Source of the DNA: Methanoregulaceae archaeon UBA467
GTDB lineage: Archaea; Halobacteriota; Methanomicrobia; Methanomicrobiales; Methanospirillaceae
NCBI GenBank assembly: GCA_002503825.1
Contig: DASP01000002.1
Coordinates: 1 to 64,000, forward strand
Length of the DNA stretch: 64,000 bases
Direction of reading: 5' to 3'
The position numbers and the translations under genes were made by a program. The notes below the pieces were generated by a model. It ran no database searches and was not told where the DNA came from. It saw nothing but the letters and a program-made list of their open reading frames with translations. Each line of letters begins with the position of its first letter. Position 1 is the first letter of the stretch. Shown piece after piece: positions 46,646 through 56,167 of this stretch.

Positions 46646-47538
46646 TTATGACATCTTCCCCCCCGTTCGGGGAATCTGGATAACACTTGATTAAGGTACG
46701 GTATAAGATCTTTCCTAATCTCATCATTATCCATTGCAAAAGCTATTAATGTATGTAAATATCCCACAACGTTACCTGTATCATAGCGAGTCCCTTCAAA
46801 CCTGTATGCCAAGACATCCTGTTTTTGAATAAGATTATTGATTGCATCTGCCAGCTGGATTTCATTATTAACACTAGGTTTTAAAGATTCGATACACCGA
46901 AAGATCTCCGGTGTGAACACATATCTGCCGATTGCCCCTGTTCTGGAGGGGGCGTCTATTAATTTAGGTTTTTCCACTACTTCGTCGATCTTAATTATTC
47001 TTTCATCTATCCCTGTCCCACGAATAATTCCATAACTGCTGACCATTTCATTTGGTACATCCTCAACTGCGATGACTGATGCATAATGCTCTTCAAATTG
47101 ATCTATTAATTGGGATATACATGGAGATTGCGATCGGACAAGATCGTCGCCAAGCAGGACCGCGAAAGGTTCATTATTCACATGACGCTTTGCACGTAGG
47201 ATCGCATCTCCAAGTCCCAGGGGCTCTTTTTGCCTGATGTAATGGATATCAGCAAGTGAAGATGAATTTTTAACCATTTTGAGAAGGTGCGATTTTCCAT
47301 TTTGTTCGAGCCGGGCTTCGAGTTCGGGTGCATCATCAAAATAGTCCTCAATTGACCGTTTCCCCCGGGCAGTAATAATAAGAATATCATCAATTCCAGA
47401 CCGGATTGCTTCGTCTACTACATAGTGAATTACGGGGATATTAATGATAGGAAGCATTTCCTTCGGCATCGATTTTGTCACCGGGAGAAAACGAGTCCCC
47501 ATTCCTGCAGCGGGGATTACTGCTTTCTTAATAATCAT
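46642..47538 (-). CDS. galU: UTP-glucose-1-phosphate uridylyltransferase
   Basis: A 298-aa uridylyltransferase. The NTP-binding start is AVIPAAGMGTRFLPVTKSMP, with the Lys of PKEMLPIINIPVIHYVV. AVLLGDDLV carries the metal Asp, and EKP is in DEVVEKPKL. It forms UDP-glucose, which supplies UDP-hexose for the locus. It abuts ugd and overlaps the WbpB-like gene by 4 nt. The length and motifs are those of bacterial-type GalU, common in archaeal glycan clusters. Confidence 0.93.
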   Translation of the reverse strand: MIIKKAVIPAAGMGTRFLPVTKSMPKEMLPIINIPVIHYVVDEAIRSGIDDILIITARGKRSIEDYFDDAPELEARLEQNGKSHLLKMVKNSSSLADIHYIRQKEPLGLGDAILRAKRHVNNEPFAVLLGDDLVRSQSPCISQLIDQFEEHYASVIAVEDVPNEMVSSYGIIRGTGIDERIIKIDEVVEKPKLIDAPSRTGAIGRYVFTPEIFRCIESLKPSVNNEIQLADAINNLIQKQDVLAYRFEGTRYDTGNVVGYLHTLIAFAMDNDEIRKDLIPYLNQVLSRFPERGGRCHK

Positions 47539-48813
47539 TTACCAACAGACTCCTTCATAAATACATGCTTCTCGCCTTGCTTTATTGATTCCTCGTCCGT
47601 CTATTACAATTTTATTGTGATAATCCAGTTGTTCGAATTCTTTCCATTCGGTAACAATAAGAATCACATCAGCTTTCAGAACAGCTCCTGCTGATTCCAT
47701 ATACCCGATTTCAGGAAAAATTTTCCTGAAATTATTCATTGCCATTGGGTCGTACGCAATAATTTGTGCCCCCGAATCAAGTAATGTCCTTATAACTGGA
47801 ATTGCACGGCTCTCCCGTACGTCATCCGTATCTGGCTTGAACGCAAGTCCGAGAATTCCTATCATGCTATTTTGGACATCAATGTGCTGTTTCAGAAGTT
47901 CTATCATTTTTTCTGGTTGGTGGTCGTTAGTTTTTAGTACAGCATTAAGAATATTGGGTTCTATTCCAAGCGACTTCGCGAATGTAACCAGTGCCAGGAC
48001 ATCTTTTGGAAAACAGGATCCCCCAAATCCAATTCCCGTGCGAAAAAAATGTGGGTTGATCCGTTTATCCAATCCTACACCATGAAATACCTCGTTGCTA
48101 TCTATCTCCAATTTTTTACAGAGGTTCCCGATTTCATTTGCAAAACTGATTTTGGTTGCAAGAAATGCATTACTGGCATATTTAACCATTTCAGCAACCT
48201 TAATTGTGGTTGTTACCTTTGGACATTGTATCGGGGAATATAAATTTCGTAAGATTTCTTCCGTCCTTTGATTATTTACCCCCAGAATAATCCTATCTGG
48301 ATTGAAAAAATCATTGACCGCATCCCCTTCACGTAAGAATTCAGGATTCATTCCAATACCAAAATCAATCCCAGTTTTTTTCCCCGAGGTTTTTTCGATG
48401 CATGGACTGATTATCTGATCCGTGGTTCCAGGAAGGACAGTGCTTTTAACAATTACGGTATGGTACTCCTCTTTTTTATTTAATGCAGTGCCAATTGCCT
48501 GACTTGCCAATTTAATATATGTTAGATCCATCATTCCATCTTCCTGGGAAGGGGTACCGACACAGATAAATGTGAGATCGGTGTGTTGAATTGCATATTG
48601 GTAATCGCGGGTGACAGTAATATGTTCCAGATTCTTCTTCAACAATTCCTCAAGACCGGATTCATAGATAGGTGATTTTCCAGACTTAATTTTATCAAGG
48701 ACTGTTTGATTGAGATCAATAAAAATTACGTTATGGCCAAGTTCGGCAAAACAGATCCCTGTTACGGCCCCTACATATCCAGTGCCAATGATTGAAATAT
48801 TCAATGATAGCAT
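47539..48813 (-). CDS. ugd: UDP-sugar 6-dehydrogenase (Ugd/WbpA type)
   Basis: A 424-aa UDP-glucose/GDP-mannose dehydrogenase family enzyme, which oxidises a UDP-hexose (glucose or N-acetylglucosamine) to the uronate. The Rossmann start is ISIIGTGYVGAVTGICFAEL. VGTPSQEDGMMDL and KSTVLPGTT follow. The catalytic Cys is in GFGGSCFPKDVLAL, and the C-terminal FKPDTDDVRESRAIPV completes the fold. Since a WbpB/E/D set follows, the substrate may be UDP-GlcNAc. It heads the long minus-strand operon, with an AT-rich divergent promoter region upstream. Confidence 0.92.
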   Translation of the reverse strand: MLSLNISIIGTGYVGAVTGICFAELGHNVIFIDLNQTVLDKIKSGKSPIYESGLEELLKKNLEHITVTRDYQYAIQHTDLTFICVGTPSQEDGMMDLTYIKLASQAIGTALNKKEEYHTVIVKSTVLPGTTDQIISPCIEKTSGKKTGIDFGIGMNPEFLREGDAVNDFFNPDRIILGVNNQRTEEILRNLYSPIQCPKVTTTIKVAEMVKYASNAFLATKISFANEIGNLCKKLEIDSNEVFHGVGLDKRINPHFFRTGIGFGGSCFPKDVLALVTFAKSLGIEPNILNAVLKTNDHQPEKMIELLKQHIDVQNSMIGILGLAFKPDTDDVRESRAIPVIRTLLDSGAQIIAYDPMAMNNFRKIFPEIGYMESAGAVLKADVILIVTEWKEFEQLDYHNKIVIDGRGINKARREACIYEGVCW

Positions 48814-48911
48814 TAATACAATCCAATTATTCTATTCTGTAAGATTCAACTTTAATATTATTAAGTAATTTGATTAGAATTGGTAGTGTATTAAAACTGC
48901 TGTATATTCAG

Positions 48912-48926
48912 CTTATAATTTATTTA
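48912..48926 (+). promoter_or_regulatory. Candidate TATA box of the GumK-like gene
   Basis: CTTATAATTTATTTA lies about 25-39 bp ahead of the ATG at 48951, the normal place for an archaeal TATA box with a short leader. Confidence 0.3.
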
Positions 48927-48950
48927 TTTTGAACACGATGATATTAATAA

Positions 48951-50090
48951 ATGCCACAAGTCGTCTTTGTATCTCATCATTATCTTTTAGAAAAGAGACA
49001 AGCCGGATTCCAATTTTTAGCCCGGACTTATGCTGATCTGAATTGGGAGGTAATTTTTATTACATCGCCTATCGCTCTATTCTCTCTTTTTACTGAAGAT
49101 TATAGATTTGAATATCCGATAAAAAAAGAATTGAATAAAAAAATTAATGTAAAAAATAACCTTGTTAGTTATATTTTTTTTACTTTAATTTCTCCGGAAA
49201 ATATTAATAATTATTCGATTTTTAAACATCAACCAATACTTTCAAAAATTATAAATAATATTTTGACGGTCCCGTATTTCTTTTATGGAAAAAAAATCCC
49301 AAAAAATCTGAAAAATTTAATTCGGGACAGTGATTTGGTTATCTTTGAAAGTACGCCGGCCTTAATGTACTTCAAGTCTTTTCAAAAGGTTTGTCCCAAT
49401 ACACGTTTTGTGTACCGAGTATCGGATGATTTAGAATATCTGAATTGCCACCCTTCCGTAATTCGTTATGAGACAAAAATTGCATCAGAATTTAATCTGA
49501 TAAGTGTTCCCTCCTCTTTTTTCTTAAGAAAGTTCTCAAATCTTTCCAATGTTAGACTACATCATCATGGACTGGCAATGAATCTATTTGAAAAAGATTA
49601 TGAAATGCCCCATACGTTTCAGCGATTTGAAAAAAATATTATTTTTATCGGCAATTCTTCTCTTGATGGTAACTTTATTAAAATCGGGGCAACATTATTC
49701 CCAAACTGGGGATTTCATCTCATAGGGCCCTTCCAAAATAACTGGAATATGGGAAATATAATGACTTACGGAGAACTTCCTTTCGATGAGACCATACCTT
49801 ATTTGAAATTTTCTGATATCGGGTTACAAACACGAACAGTAAGTAAAGGATTTGAATCCTTATCAGATAGCCTCAAAGTTATCCAATATACTTGGATGAA
49901 GTTACCAATTATTGCTCCCATTGAAATGAATTCAACCAGAAGTCATGTTTTTTATTATAAACAGAACGACAGTAGCTCAATCGGAGAGGCGCTCGTAAAG
50001 GCTGCAAATTATGACAGATCGAAAATTGATATAAGTGGCATTTTATCTTGGAAAGAGTTGGCTCAAGTGTTAGCAAATGAGTCCCAGTAG
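48951..50090 (+). CDS. GT-B glycosyltransferase, possibly GumK-like
   Basis: A 379-aa protein. An N-terminal acceptor domain (VVFVSHHYLLEKRQAGFQFL) and a C-terminal donor domain (FIGNSSLDGNFIKIGATLF, then LIGPFQNN, then ESLSDSLKVIQY) give a GT-B fold. LSDSLKVIQYTWMKLPIIAP resembles the donor end of GumK-type glucuronosyltransferases, so a uronic acid donor is a plausible guess given the Ugd and uronate genes next door. It is strongly AT-rich, and has a basic middle. It stands alone and is followed by the intron/IS block. Confidence 0.68.
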   Translation: MPQVVFVSHHYLLEKRQAGFQFLARTYADLNWEVIFITSPIALFSLFTEDYRFEYPIKKELNKKINVKNNLVSYIFFTLISPENINNYSIFKHQPILSKIINNILTVPYFFYGKKIPKNLKNLIRDSDLVIFESTPALMYFKSFQKVCPNTRFVYRVSDDLEYLNCHPSVIRYETKIASEFNLISVPSSFFLRKFSNLSNVRLHHHGLAMNLFEKDYEMPHTFQRFEKNIIFIGNSSLDGNFIKIGATLFPNWGFHLIGPFQNNWNMGNIMTYGELPFDETIPYLKFSDIGLQTRTVSKGFESLSDSLKVIQYTWMKLPIIAPIEMNSTRSHVFYYKQNDSSSIGEALVKAANYDRSKIDISGILSWKELAQVLANESQ

Positions 50091-50354
50091 TTCACTAATT
50101 TTTGCTCATAAATAGAAAGTGGGACTTTTAGAAGCAGATAGAAAGATCTTTATACCCACCTTTCGCACGTACCAATAATAGTTAGAGGAAATACTATACT
50201 TAGCCCACAATTCGCAGTAAAAATATGAAACTGTGAATTAACCAACCGCAAGATCTTTGTACCTCAAGTTAGATACCTAAAATATGCCCATAATAGATGG
50301 ATTTGACGATGTAGGCGAATAGGGAGGACAGGTTACCCTGCCCCCCCCTTCCAA

Positions 50355-50388
50355 GAACCGTACGTGAACCTTTCGATTCATACGGCTC
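50355..50388 (-). ncRNA. Group II intron domain V, left copy
   Basis: 34 nt on the minus strand forming GAGCCGTATG...CGTACGGTTC with a GAAA loop. The sequence is identical to 56134-56167. The AGC catalytic triad is at the start of the stem. It is the core of the ribozyme active site. Confidence 0.85.
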
Positions 50389-50395
50389 AAGCACT

Positions 50396-51883
50396 TCACA
50401 ACCCAATTTTTGGGCGGCAAACAGCGAAGTAAGTAAGTTTGGTCTGGGTCGTAGTTGTTCGCCGATTTAGCGAGTCAATCCTATTCAAGAAGTACTCTCT
50501 GTCAAGATACGGATTCATCTCCAGTTTTACCATAGAGCGTCTCCTGATTTTTGTATCCGCAAAGAGGGCAAGTTTCTTTGTTTCAGATTTAAAGACCCAG
50601 TTACGAGTTCCTTCAGTATGCCAGTATCGATTGGAAATCCATTGATGACCTTTCTGGGGGTGTCTTCGTTTCGCCCATCTCCAGAGCATATTCCACATCA
50701 CAGCATCCATTCGCTGAAATGTCGCCTTGCTGGCGACATGGCAGTGATAATTCGTCCACCCGGTGATAACCGGATTTAGAGCATCAATCAACTGGTCTTG
50801 AGTCCAGGCAGCTGTTTTCTGAATGATATGTCTGATCTTTTGCGTCAATCTCTGGATAGAGGATTTAGATGGCTTCATTAGCAGGCTGCCGTTATATTTA
50901 CGGACACACCAGCCAAGGAAGTCAAATCCATCATCGATATGGGTGATGGTTGTCTTTTCCTCGGACAGCTTAAGTCCACGTTTCAATAGAAACCCACGGA
51001 TGAGTTCCTTCAGTTCTTCAGCGGTTTCTTTTGTCGGAGCAGTAACGATAAAATCATCAGCATATCGGATGAAATGTACTTTCATCTTCGGGTACTGTTC
51101 CATTATCAATGTCTCCATCCCGTCGAGGACCATATTGGCAAGGATTGGTGATATGACCCCGCCTTGTGGTGTACCTCGGTCTGTGGGAAAGAGTTGCTGC
51201 TCGTAGATGAAGCCTGCTTTCAAGAACTCGTGAAGGACATGTTTGTCCATCGGGATGTTCTCCTTGAGCCATTCATGGGAGATATTATCAAAGCATCCTT
51301 GGATGTCTCCTTCCAGAATCCATTGTGCGGATTTCGGATGCACTAAACATTGGAATGCATACTGCGATGCATCCTGAGTACTCCGGTACAACCGGAATCC
51401 GAAAGACCTGAAGTCAGCGACGGTCTCAGCAACAGGCTGGAGAGCCAGCGCATACAGAGCCTGCATTGCCCGGTCATACATGGTTGGAATAGAGAGTGGT
51501 CTTTTTGTCGTCTTTCCCGGTTTCGGGATATAGATACGTTTCAATGGGTTCGCGCGGTACTGTCTGTCGGTGAGGTTTATGGCTGCCCGCATTTTCTCCT
51601 GCGGTGTATTCCATAGTTCCCCATCAACCCCAGGAGTCCTCTTCCCACGGTTCTGGGTAACGATTCGTATCGACAATAATTTTGCGTGGTACGAGTGGGT
51701 GAGTAGATACTGAAGTCTTTTTACCAAGTTCCATCTTTCTTCGATAGTTGCCTTTGCAATCCGGGTCTGCAGTCTATTTACGGTTGCTCTGGTTTTTTTC
51801 CAGTCAGTGGAGTTCCACTGTTGGGCAAGAGTTCTGTCTGTACACTTCTCGCACTGTGGCGTCGTTGAATGTTGTACATTCAT
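50396..51883 (-). CDS. ltrA: Group II intron reverse transcriptase/maturase, left copy
   Basis: A 495-aa intron-encoded protein from the ATG at 51883 (GGGAGG upstream; the open frame reaches 51931). The RT domain shows RPLSIPTMYDRAMQAL, GDIQGCFDNISHEWL, GTPQGGVISPILANMVLDG and the catalytic YADD in HFIRYADDFIV, followed by FLGWCVRKYN. A maturase X domain follows (NPVITGWTNYH). The C-terminus stops at FAVCRPKIGL, so an HNH endonuclease domain is absent. The protein helps splicing and copies the intron into new sites. It differs from the right copy at about 31 positions. Confidence 0.92.
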   Translation of the reverse strand: MNVQHSTTPQCEKCTDRTLAQQWNSTDWKKTRATVNRLQTRIAKATIEERWNLVKRLQYLLTHSYHAKLLSIRIVTQNRGKRTPGVDGELWNTPQEKMRAAINLTDRQYRANPLKRIYIPKPGKTTKRPLSIPTMYDRAMQALYALALQPVAETVADFRSFGFRLYRSTQDASQYAFQCLVHPKSAQWILEGDIQGCFDNISHEWLKENIPMDKHVLHEFLKAGFIYEQQLFPTDRGTPQGGVISPILANMVLDGMETLIMEQYPKMKVHFIRYADDFIVTAPTKETAEELKELIRGFLLKRGLKLSEEKTTITHIDDGFDFLGWCVRKYNGSLLMKPSKSSIQRLTQKIRHIIQKTAAWTQDQLIDALNPVITGWTNYHCHVASKATFQRMDAVMWNMLWRWAKRRHPQKGHQWISNRYWHTEGTRNWVFKSETKKLALFADTKIRRRSMVKLEMNPYLDREYFLNRIDSLNRRTTTTQTKLTYFAVCRPKIGL

Positions 51884-52424
51884 AGATATGCCTCCCTTCT
51901 TTGCTGTAAAGCACATGCAGCAAGTCAGCACCTTTTCAGGTCGGGGAGTCCCCTATCCCGCCCGTTACAGGCAGGCGTTAGCTTTTTGCTGCTTCCTCTC
52001 CCGTCTGCGTTATCGGTTCTCCTTGCGAAGTCCCTACCTCTTTCGAGGAACGCATACGGGTTACCAAGTTCCGCACTATGGATAATGTAGATGTTTTAGG
52101 AGCCATCTTTGGACCGGGAACCTTCTGTTCGTTCGTTATACCGTGTAGGAAGCCGGTATAACCTGATTCCATACCTTTTAGTTCAAGCGTAACAGTCTGG
52201 TTTCGCTTGTCGCGGATTACGACCCTTACGATGATTCAGCGTTTGCTTCTCCATGACATCCTTTCTCTGGCAGATTAACCGGATCAGACTTCCGGTTTTC
52301 TCCACGTTGTCCCGTAAGCTTCACACAATTCCGTTACCAGAGATGCATGTTACGGTAGAGATATCCCGAACGAATGGGATAGCGTTGTGCAATCCATAAT
52401 ACAGCTTCTTGTCACACTCCGACC

Positions 52425-52436
52425 TTCCGCAGATCT
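52425..52436 (+). repeat. Left inverted repeat of the IS element
   Basis: TTCCGCAGATCT; its reverse complement occurs at 54084-54095. The two copies bracket the transposase gene at a distance of 1671 bp. The left intron starts exactly 7 nt outside. Confidence 0.55.
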
Positions 52437-52488
52437 CAGATTGAAGCTAAACATTTTTAGCTAACTTCTGCATAACTACTAAGGCAGA

Positions 52489-54079
52489 ATGAAAGTCTCG
52501 TCTGCCATCGTGGCCCACCATGGAATAGTCGCCGGAATATATGATGACCTTGAGATAGGCCGTATCATCGATGAAATAATACCAAAACAAGGCCAGCACA
52601 AGTTAGCGCATTGTACTCAAAGCCATGATCCTGAATGCCTTGGGATTCAACGAGAGAAGGCTCTACATATTCCCAAAATTCTTCAGCAATATAGCAACGG
52701 AACGACTATTAGGGCCCGGTATTCTCTCTGAAGATCTCAATGACGATGTACTTGGCAGGACATTGGATCGGATATACGAGGCAAATTCAACCGATCTCTT
52801 CATCAAGATAGTTCTCCAGGTCCTGCAGAAAGTCCAGTTCGGCACTCAGCTCCTCCACGCCGATACCACCAGCGTGAGTGTCCATGGCAACTATGAACAT
52901 ATCGACGGGACCCCAGCGATCCAGATAACGTATGGCCATACCAAGGACAACCGTCCAGACCTCAAACAATTCGTACTCAGCACCATCACCAACCAGCACG
53001 GAATACCACTCTTTGCGAAGACCTATTCCGGAAATGCCTCGGATAAACAGAACCTGATCGACTCAATACAACAATTCCGGGCAGCTGTACAGATTCCCGA
53101 TGATGCGTACTTCGTCGCCGACAGCGCGCTTTATACTGCAGAAAATATCCGGAATTTACGTCAGGATCTCCACTGGATCACCCATGTACCTTCCACCATC
53201 ACTGAAGTCAAGACGCTTCTCCATGCAGATGTTCCGCTGATTCAGGGCAATGATATCCGGTATTCGTTCTATGAAACTACCTCAGACTACGGAGATATTC
53301 CCCAGAAATGGGTACTCGTGCATTCAAGGGAGATGCAGACCAGGAAAGAGAAGACCTTCGAGAAAAGTCTGGAAAAAATGGATGTGCAGACCATAAAATC
53401 TTTGAAGAAACTCTGTGGACTCGAATTTGCCTGTGATAAGGATGCCCAGGCAGCGGCAGATCATTGGCTCAAGAACCATCCATCGTATCAATATTCTCAG
53501 ATTACGATTGTCCCAATATCACGGAAGATTGAGGTAAAACGAGGACGGCCAAGGAACGACGAGGAACGGCTAATCGTCTTCTCAATTCAGGCTGAAATTG
53601 AACGAAATAATGAGGTAATTCTCGCAGAAAAAGAAAAATTAGGGAGGTTCATCCTGGCTTCAAATGATCTCTCACTTGACCCGGAAACGATGCTGGATTA
53701 TTATAAAAATCAGAGTGCTGTCGAGAAGGGATTCCGTTTTCTCAAGGACAGGAGTTTCAGGATCTCCGAGGTGTATTTGAAAAAGCCTGAGAGAATCGAG
53801 GCTCTTTCTATGGTTATGGTTCTGACCCTTCTTATATACTCTGTGGCGGAATGGTTGATCCGGACACGTTTGAAGAAACGAAATGAATTTGTGCCGAACC
53901 AGGTGAATAAACCTGTTCAAAATCCTACACTTAAATGGATATTCACTGATTTCATTGGGATTACTGAAGTAAAGGTGGATATTCACGGGGAGATGGAAGT
54001 GCAATTAACCAATTTAAACGAGAATGCAAGGAAAATAATTACGATCCTTGGAGGAAGGTGTGAAAATTATTATGCATGA
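52489..54079 (+). pseudogene. IS1634-family transposase, frameshifted near its start
   Basis: The N-terminal DUF4277 part (HHGIVAGIYDDLEIGRIIDE, then KQGQHKLAH) starts at the ATG at 52489 and is in a different frame from the main body (KAMILNALGFNERRLYIFP onward, from about 52616). One base is lost or gained near 52604-52612. No slippery heptamer is seen, so I favour mutation over programmed frameshifting. The rest is full: HADTTSVSVHG holds the first DDE Asp, YFVADSALYTAENI the second, and YYKNQSAVEKGFRFLKDRSF the Glu region. A shortened protein from the ATG at 52625 (484 aa) would lack the N-terminal domain. Confidence 0.8.
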
Positions 54080-54083
54080 AAAA

Positions 54084-54095
54084 AGATCTGCGGAA
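54084..54095 (-). repeat. Right inverted repeat of the IS element
   Basis: AGATCTGCGGAA on the plus strand, the exact reverse complement of 52425-52436. It is followed by seven bases, then by the GTGTG start of the right intron. Confidence 0.55.
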
Positions 54096-54638
54096 AGCAG
54101 GCGTGTGACAAGAGGCTGTAATATGGATTGCGCAACGCTATCCCATTCGTTCGGGATATCTCTACCGCAGCATGCATTTCTGGTAACGGAATTGTGTGAA
54201 GCCTGCGGGACAACGTGGAGAAAACCGGGAGTCTGATCCGGTCAACCTGCCAGAGAAAGGATGTCATGGAGAAGCAACGCTGAATCATCGTAAGGGTCGT
54301 AATCCGCGACAAGCGAAACCAGACTGATGACGCTTGAACCAAAAGGTATGGAATCAGGTTATACCGGCTACCTGCACGATATAACGAACGAACAGAAGGT
54401 TCCCGGTCCAAAGATGGCTCCTAAAACATCTACATTATCCATAGTGCGGAACTTGGTAACCCGTATGCGTTCCTCGAAAGAGGTAGGGACTTCGCAAGGA
54501 GAACCGATAACGCAGACGGGAGAGGAAGCAGCAAAAAGCTAAAGCCTGCCTGTAATGGGCGGGATAAGGGAGACTCCCTGACCTGAAAAGGTGCTGACTT
54601 GCGGCATGTGCTTTACAGCAAAGAAGGGAGGCAAATCT

Positions 54639-56126
54639 ATGAATGTACAACATTCAACGACGCCACAGTGCGAGAAGTGTACAGACAGTGCTCTTGCCCA
54701 TCAGTGGAACTCCACTGACTGGAACAAAACCAGAGCAACAGTGAATAGACTGCAGACCCGGATTGCAAAGGCAACTATCGAAGAAAGATGGAACTTGGTA
54801 AAACGACTTCAGTATCTGCTCACCCACTCGTACCATGCAAAATTATTGTCGGTACGAATTGTTACCCAGAACCGTGGGAAGAGGACTCCTGGGGTTGATG
54901 GGGAACTATGGAATACACCGCAGGAAAAAATGCGGGCAGCCATGACCCTCACTGACAAACAGTACCGCGCAAAACCATTGAAACGTATCTATATCCCGAA
55001 ACCGGGAAAGACGACAAAAAGACCACTTTCTATTCCGACTATGTATGACCGGGCAATGCAGGCACTGCACGCGCTGGCTCTCCAGCCCGTCGCTGAGACC
55101 GTTGCTGACTTCCGGTCATTTGGATTCCGGTTGTACCGGAGCGCTCAGGATGCATCACAGTATGCATTCCAATGTTTAGTGCACCCGAAATCCGCACAAT
55201 GGATTCTGGAAGGAGACATCAAAGGGTGCTTTGATAATATCTCCCATGAATGGCTCAAGGAAAACGTCCCTATGGATAAACAAGTCCTACACGAGTTCTT
55301 GAATGCAGGCTTCATATACGAGCAGCAACTCTTCCCCACGGACCGAGGTACACCACAAGGCGGGGTCGTATCACCAATCCTTGCCAATATGGTCCTCGAT
55401 GGGATGGAGACATTGATAATGAACCAGTACCCGAATATGAAAGTTCATTTCATTCGGTATGCTGATGATTTTATCGTTACTGCTCCGACAAAAGAGACCG
55501 CTGAAGAACTGAAGGAACTCATCCGTGGGTTTCTATTGAAACGTGGACTTGAACTTTCGGAGGAAAAGACTACCATCACCCATATCGATGATGGATTCAA
55601 CTTCCTTGGCTGGTGCGTCCGTAAATATAATGGCAACCTGCTAATGAAGCCATCGAAATCCTCTATCCAGAGATTGACGCAGAAAATCAGATACACCATT
55701 CAGAAAGCAGCTGCCTGGACTCAAGACCAGTTGATTGATGCTCTAAATCCGGTTATCACCGGGTGGACGAACTATCACAGCCATGTCGCCAGTAAAGCAA
55801 CATTTCAGCGAATGGATGCGGTAATGTGGAATATGCTCTGGAAATGGGCGAAACGAAGACACCCCCAGAAAGGTCATCAATGGATTGCCAATCGATATTG
55901 GCATACTGAAGAAACTCGCAACTGGGTCTTTAAATCTGAAACCAAGAATCTTGCTCTCTTTGCAGATACAAAAATCAGGAGGCGCTCCATGGTAAAACTG
56001 GAGATGAATCCGTATCTTGATAAAGAGTACTTCTTGAACAGGATTGACTCGCTAAATCAGCGAACAACTACGACCCAGACCAAGCTTACTTACTTCGCAG
56101 TTTGCCGCCCAAAAATTGGGTTGTGA
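54639..56126 (+). CDS. ltrA: Group II intron reverse transcriptase/maturase, right copy
   Basis: A 495-aa protein, starting at the ATG at 54639 with GGGAGG upstream. The open frame begins at 54591. The same domains as the left copy are present: RT with GDIKGCFDNISHEWL, GTPQGGVVSPILANMV and YADD, then X, with no HNH domain. Both copies end with FAVCRPKIGL. All catalytic residues are intact in both, despite about 6% amino-acid divergence. This argues that each copy has stayed under selection or was inserted independently. Confidence 0.92.
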   Translation: MNVQHSTTPQCEKCTDSALAHQWNSTDWNKTRATVNRLQTRIAKATIEERWNLVKRLQYLLTHSYHAKLLSVRIVTQNRGKRTPGVDGELWNTPQEKMRAAMTLTDKQYRAKPLKRIYIPKPGKTTKRPLSIPTMYDRAMQALHALALQPVAETVADFRSFGFRLYRSAQDASQYAFQCLVHPKSAQWILEGDIKGCFDNISHEWLKENVPMDKQVLHEFLNAGFIYEQQLFPTDRGTPQGGVVSPILANMVLDGMETLIMNQYPNMKVHFIRYADDFIVTAPTKETAEELKELIRGFLLKRGLELSEEKTTITHIDDGFNFLGWCVRKYNGNLLMKPSKSSIQRLTQKIRYTIQKAAAWTQDQLIDALNPVITGWTNYHSHVASKATFQRMDAVMWNMLWKWAKRRHPQKGHQWIANRYWHTEETRNWVFKSETKNLALFADTKIRRRSMVKLEMNPYLDKEYFLNRIDSLNQRTTTTQTKLTYFAVCRPKIGL

Positions 56127-56133
56127 AGTGCTT

Positions 56134-56167
56134 GAGCCGTATGAATCGAAAGGTTCACGTACGGTTC
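56134..56167 (+). ncRNA. Group II intron domain V, right copy
   Basis: 34-nt hairpin with GAGCCGTATG pairing to CGTACGGTTC around GAAA, placed just after the maturase stop. Identical to the left copy. Confidence 0.85.

Larger units (their letters stand above)
50316..52417 (-). mobile_element. Group II intron, left copy (reads leftward)
   Basis: On the minus strand the intron starts with GTGTGAC at 52417 (GUGYG rule). It carries the maturase gene and ends after a textbook 34-nt domain V at 50388-50355 and a domain VI-like hairpin. The 3' end is near TATTCG at about 50316 and is uncertain by a few bases. Total length is about 2.1 kb. Its sequence is closely matched by the right copy (54103-56208) in the opposite orientation. 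The 5' exon reads AGATCTGCGGAA, then seven bases. Confidence 0.85.
52425..54095 (+). mobile_element. IS1634-like insertion sequence
   Basis: About 1.67 kb holding one DUF4277/DDE transposase gene between 12-bp inverted repeats. Size and gene match IS1634-family elements. The true ends may reach further out, across the intron insertion points; the seven bases outside each repeat (TCCGACC on the left, AGCAGGC on the right) are not identical, so no target duplication can be confirmed. Confidence 0.6.

Noticed and set aside
50140..50264. AAGATCTTTRTACC occurring twice between the GumK-like gene and the left intron
   Set aside because: The match is only about 14 bp in an AT-rich gap, too short to name as an element.
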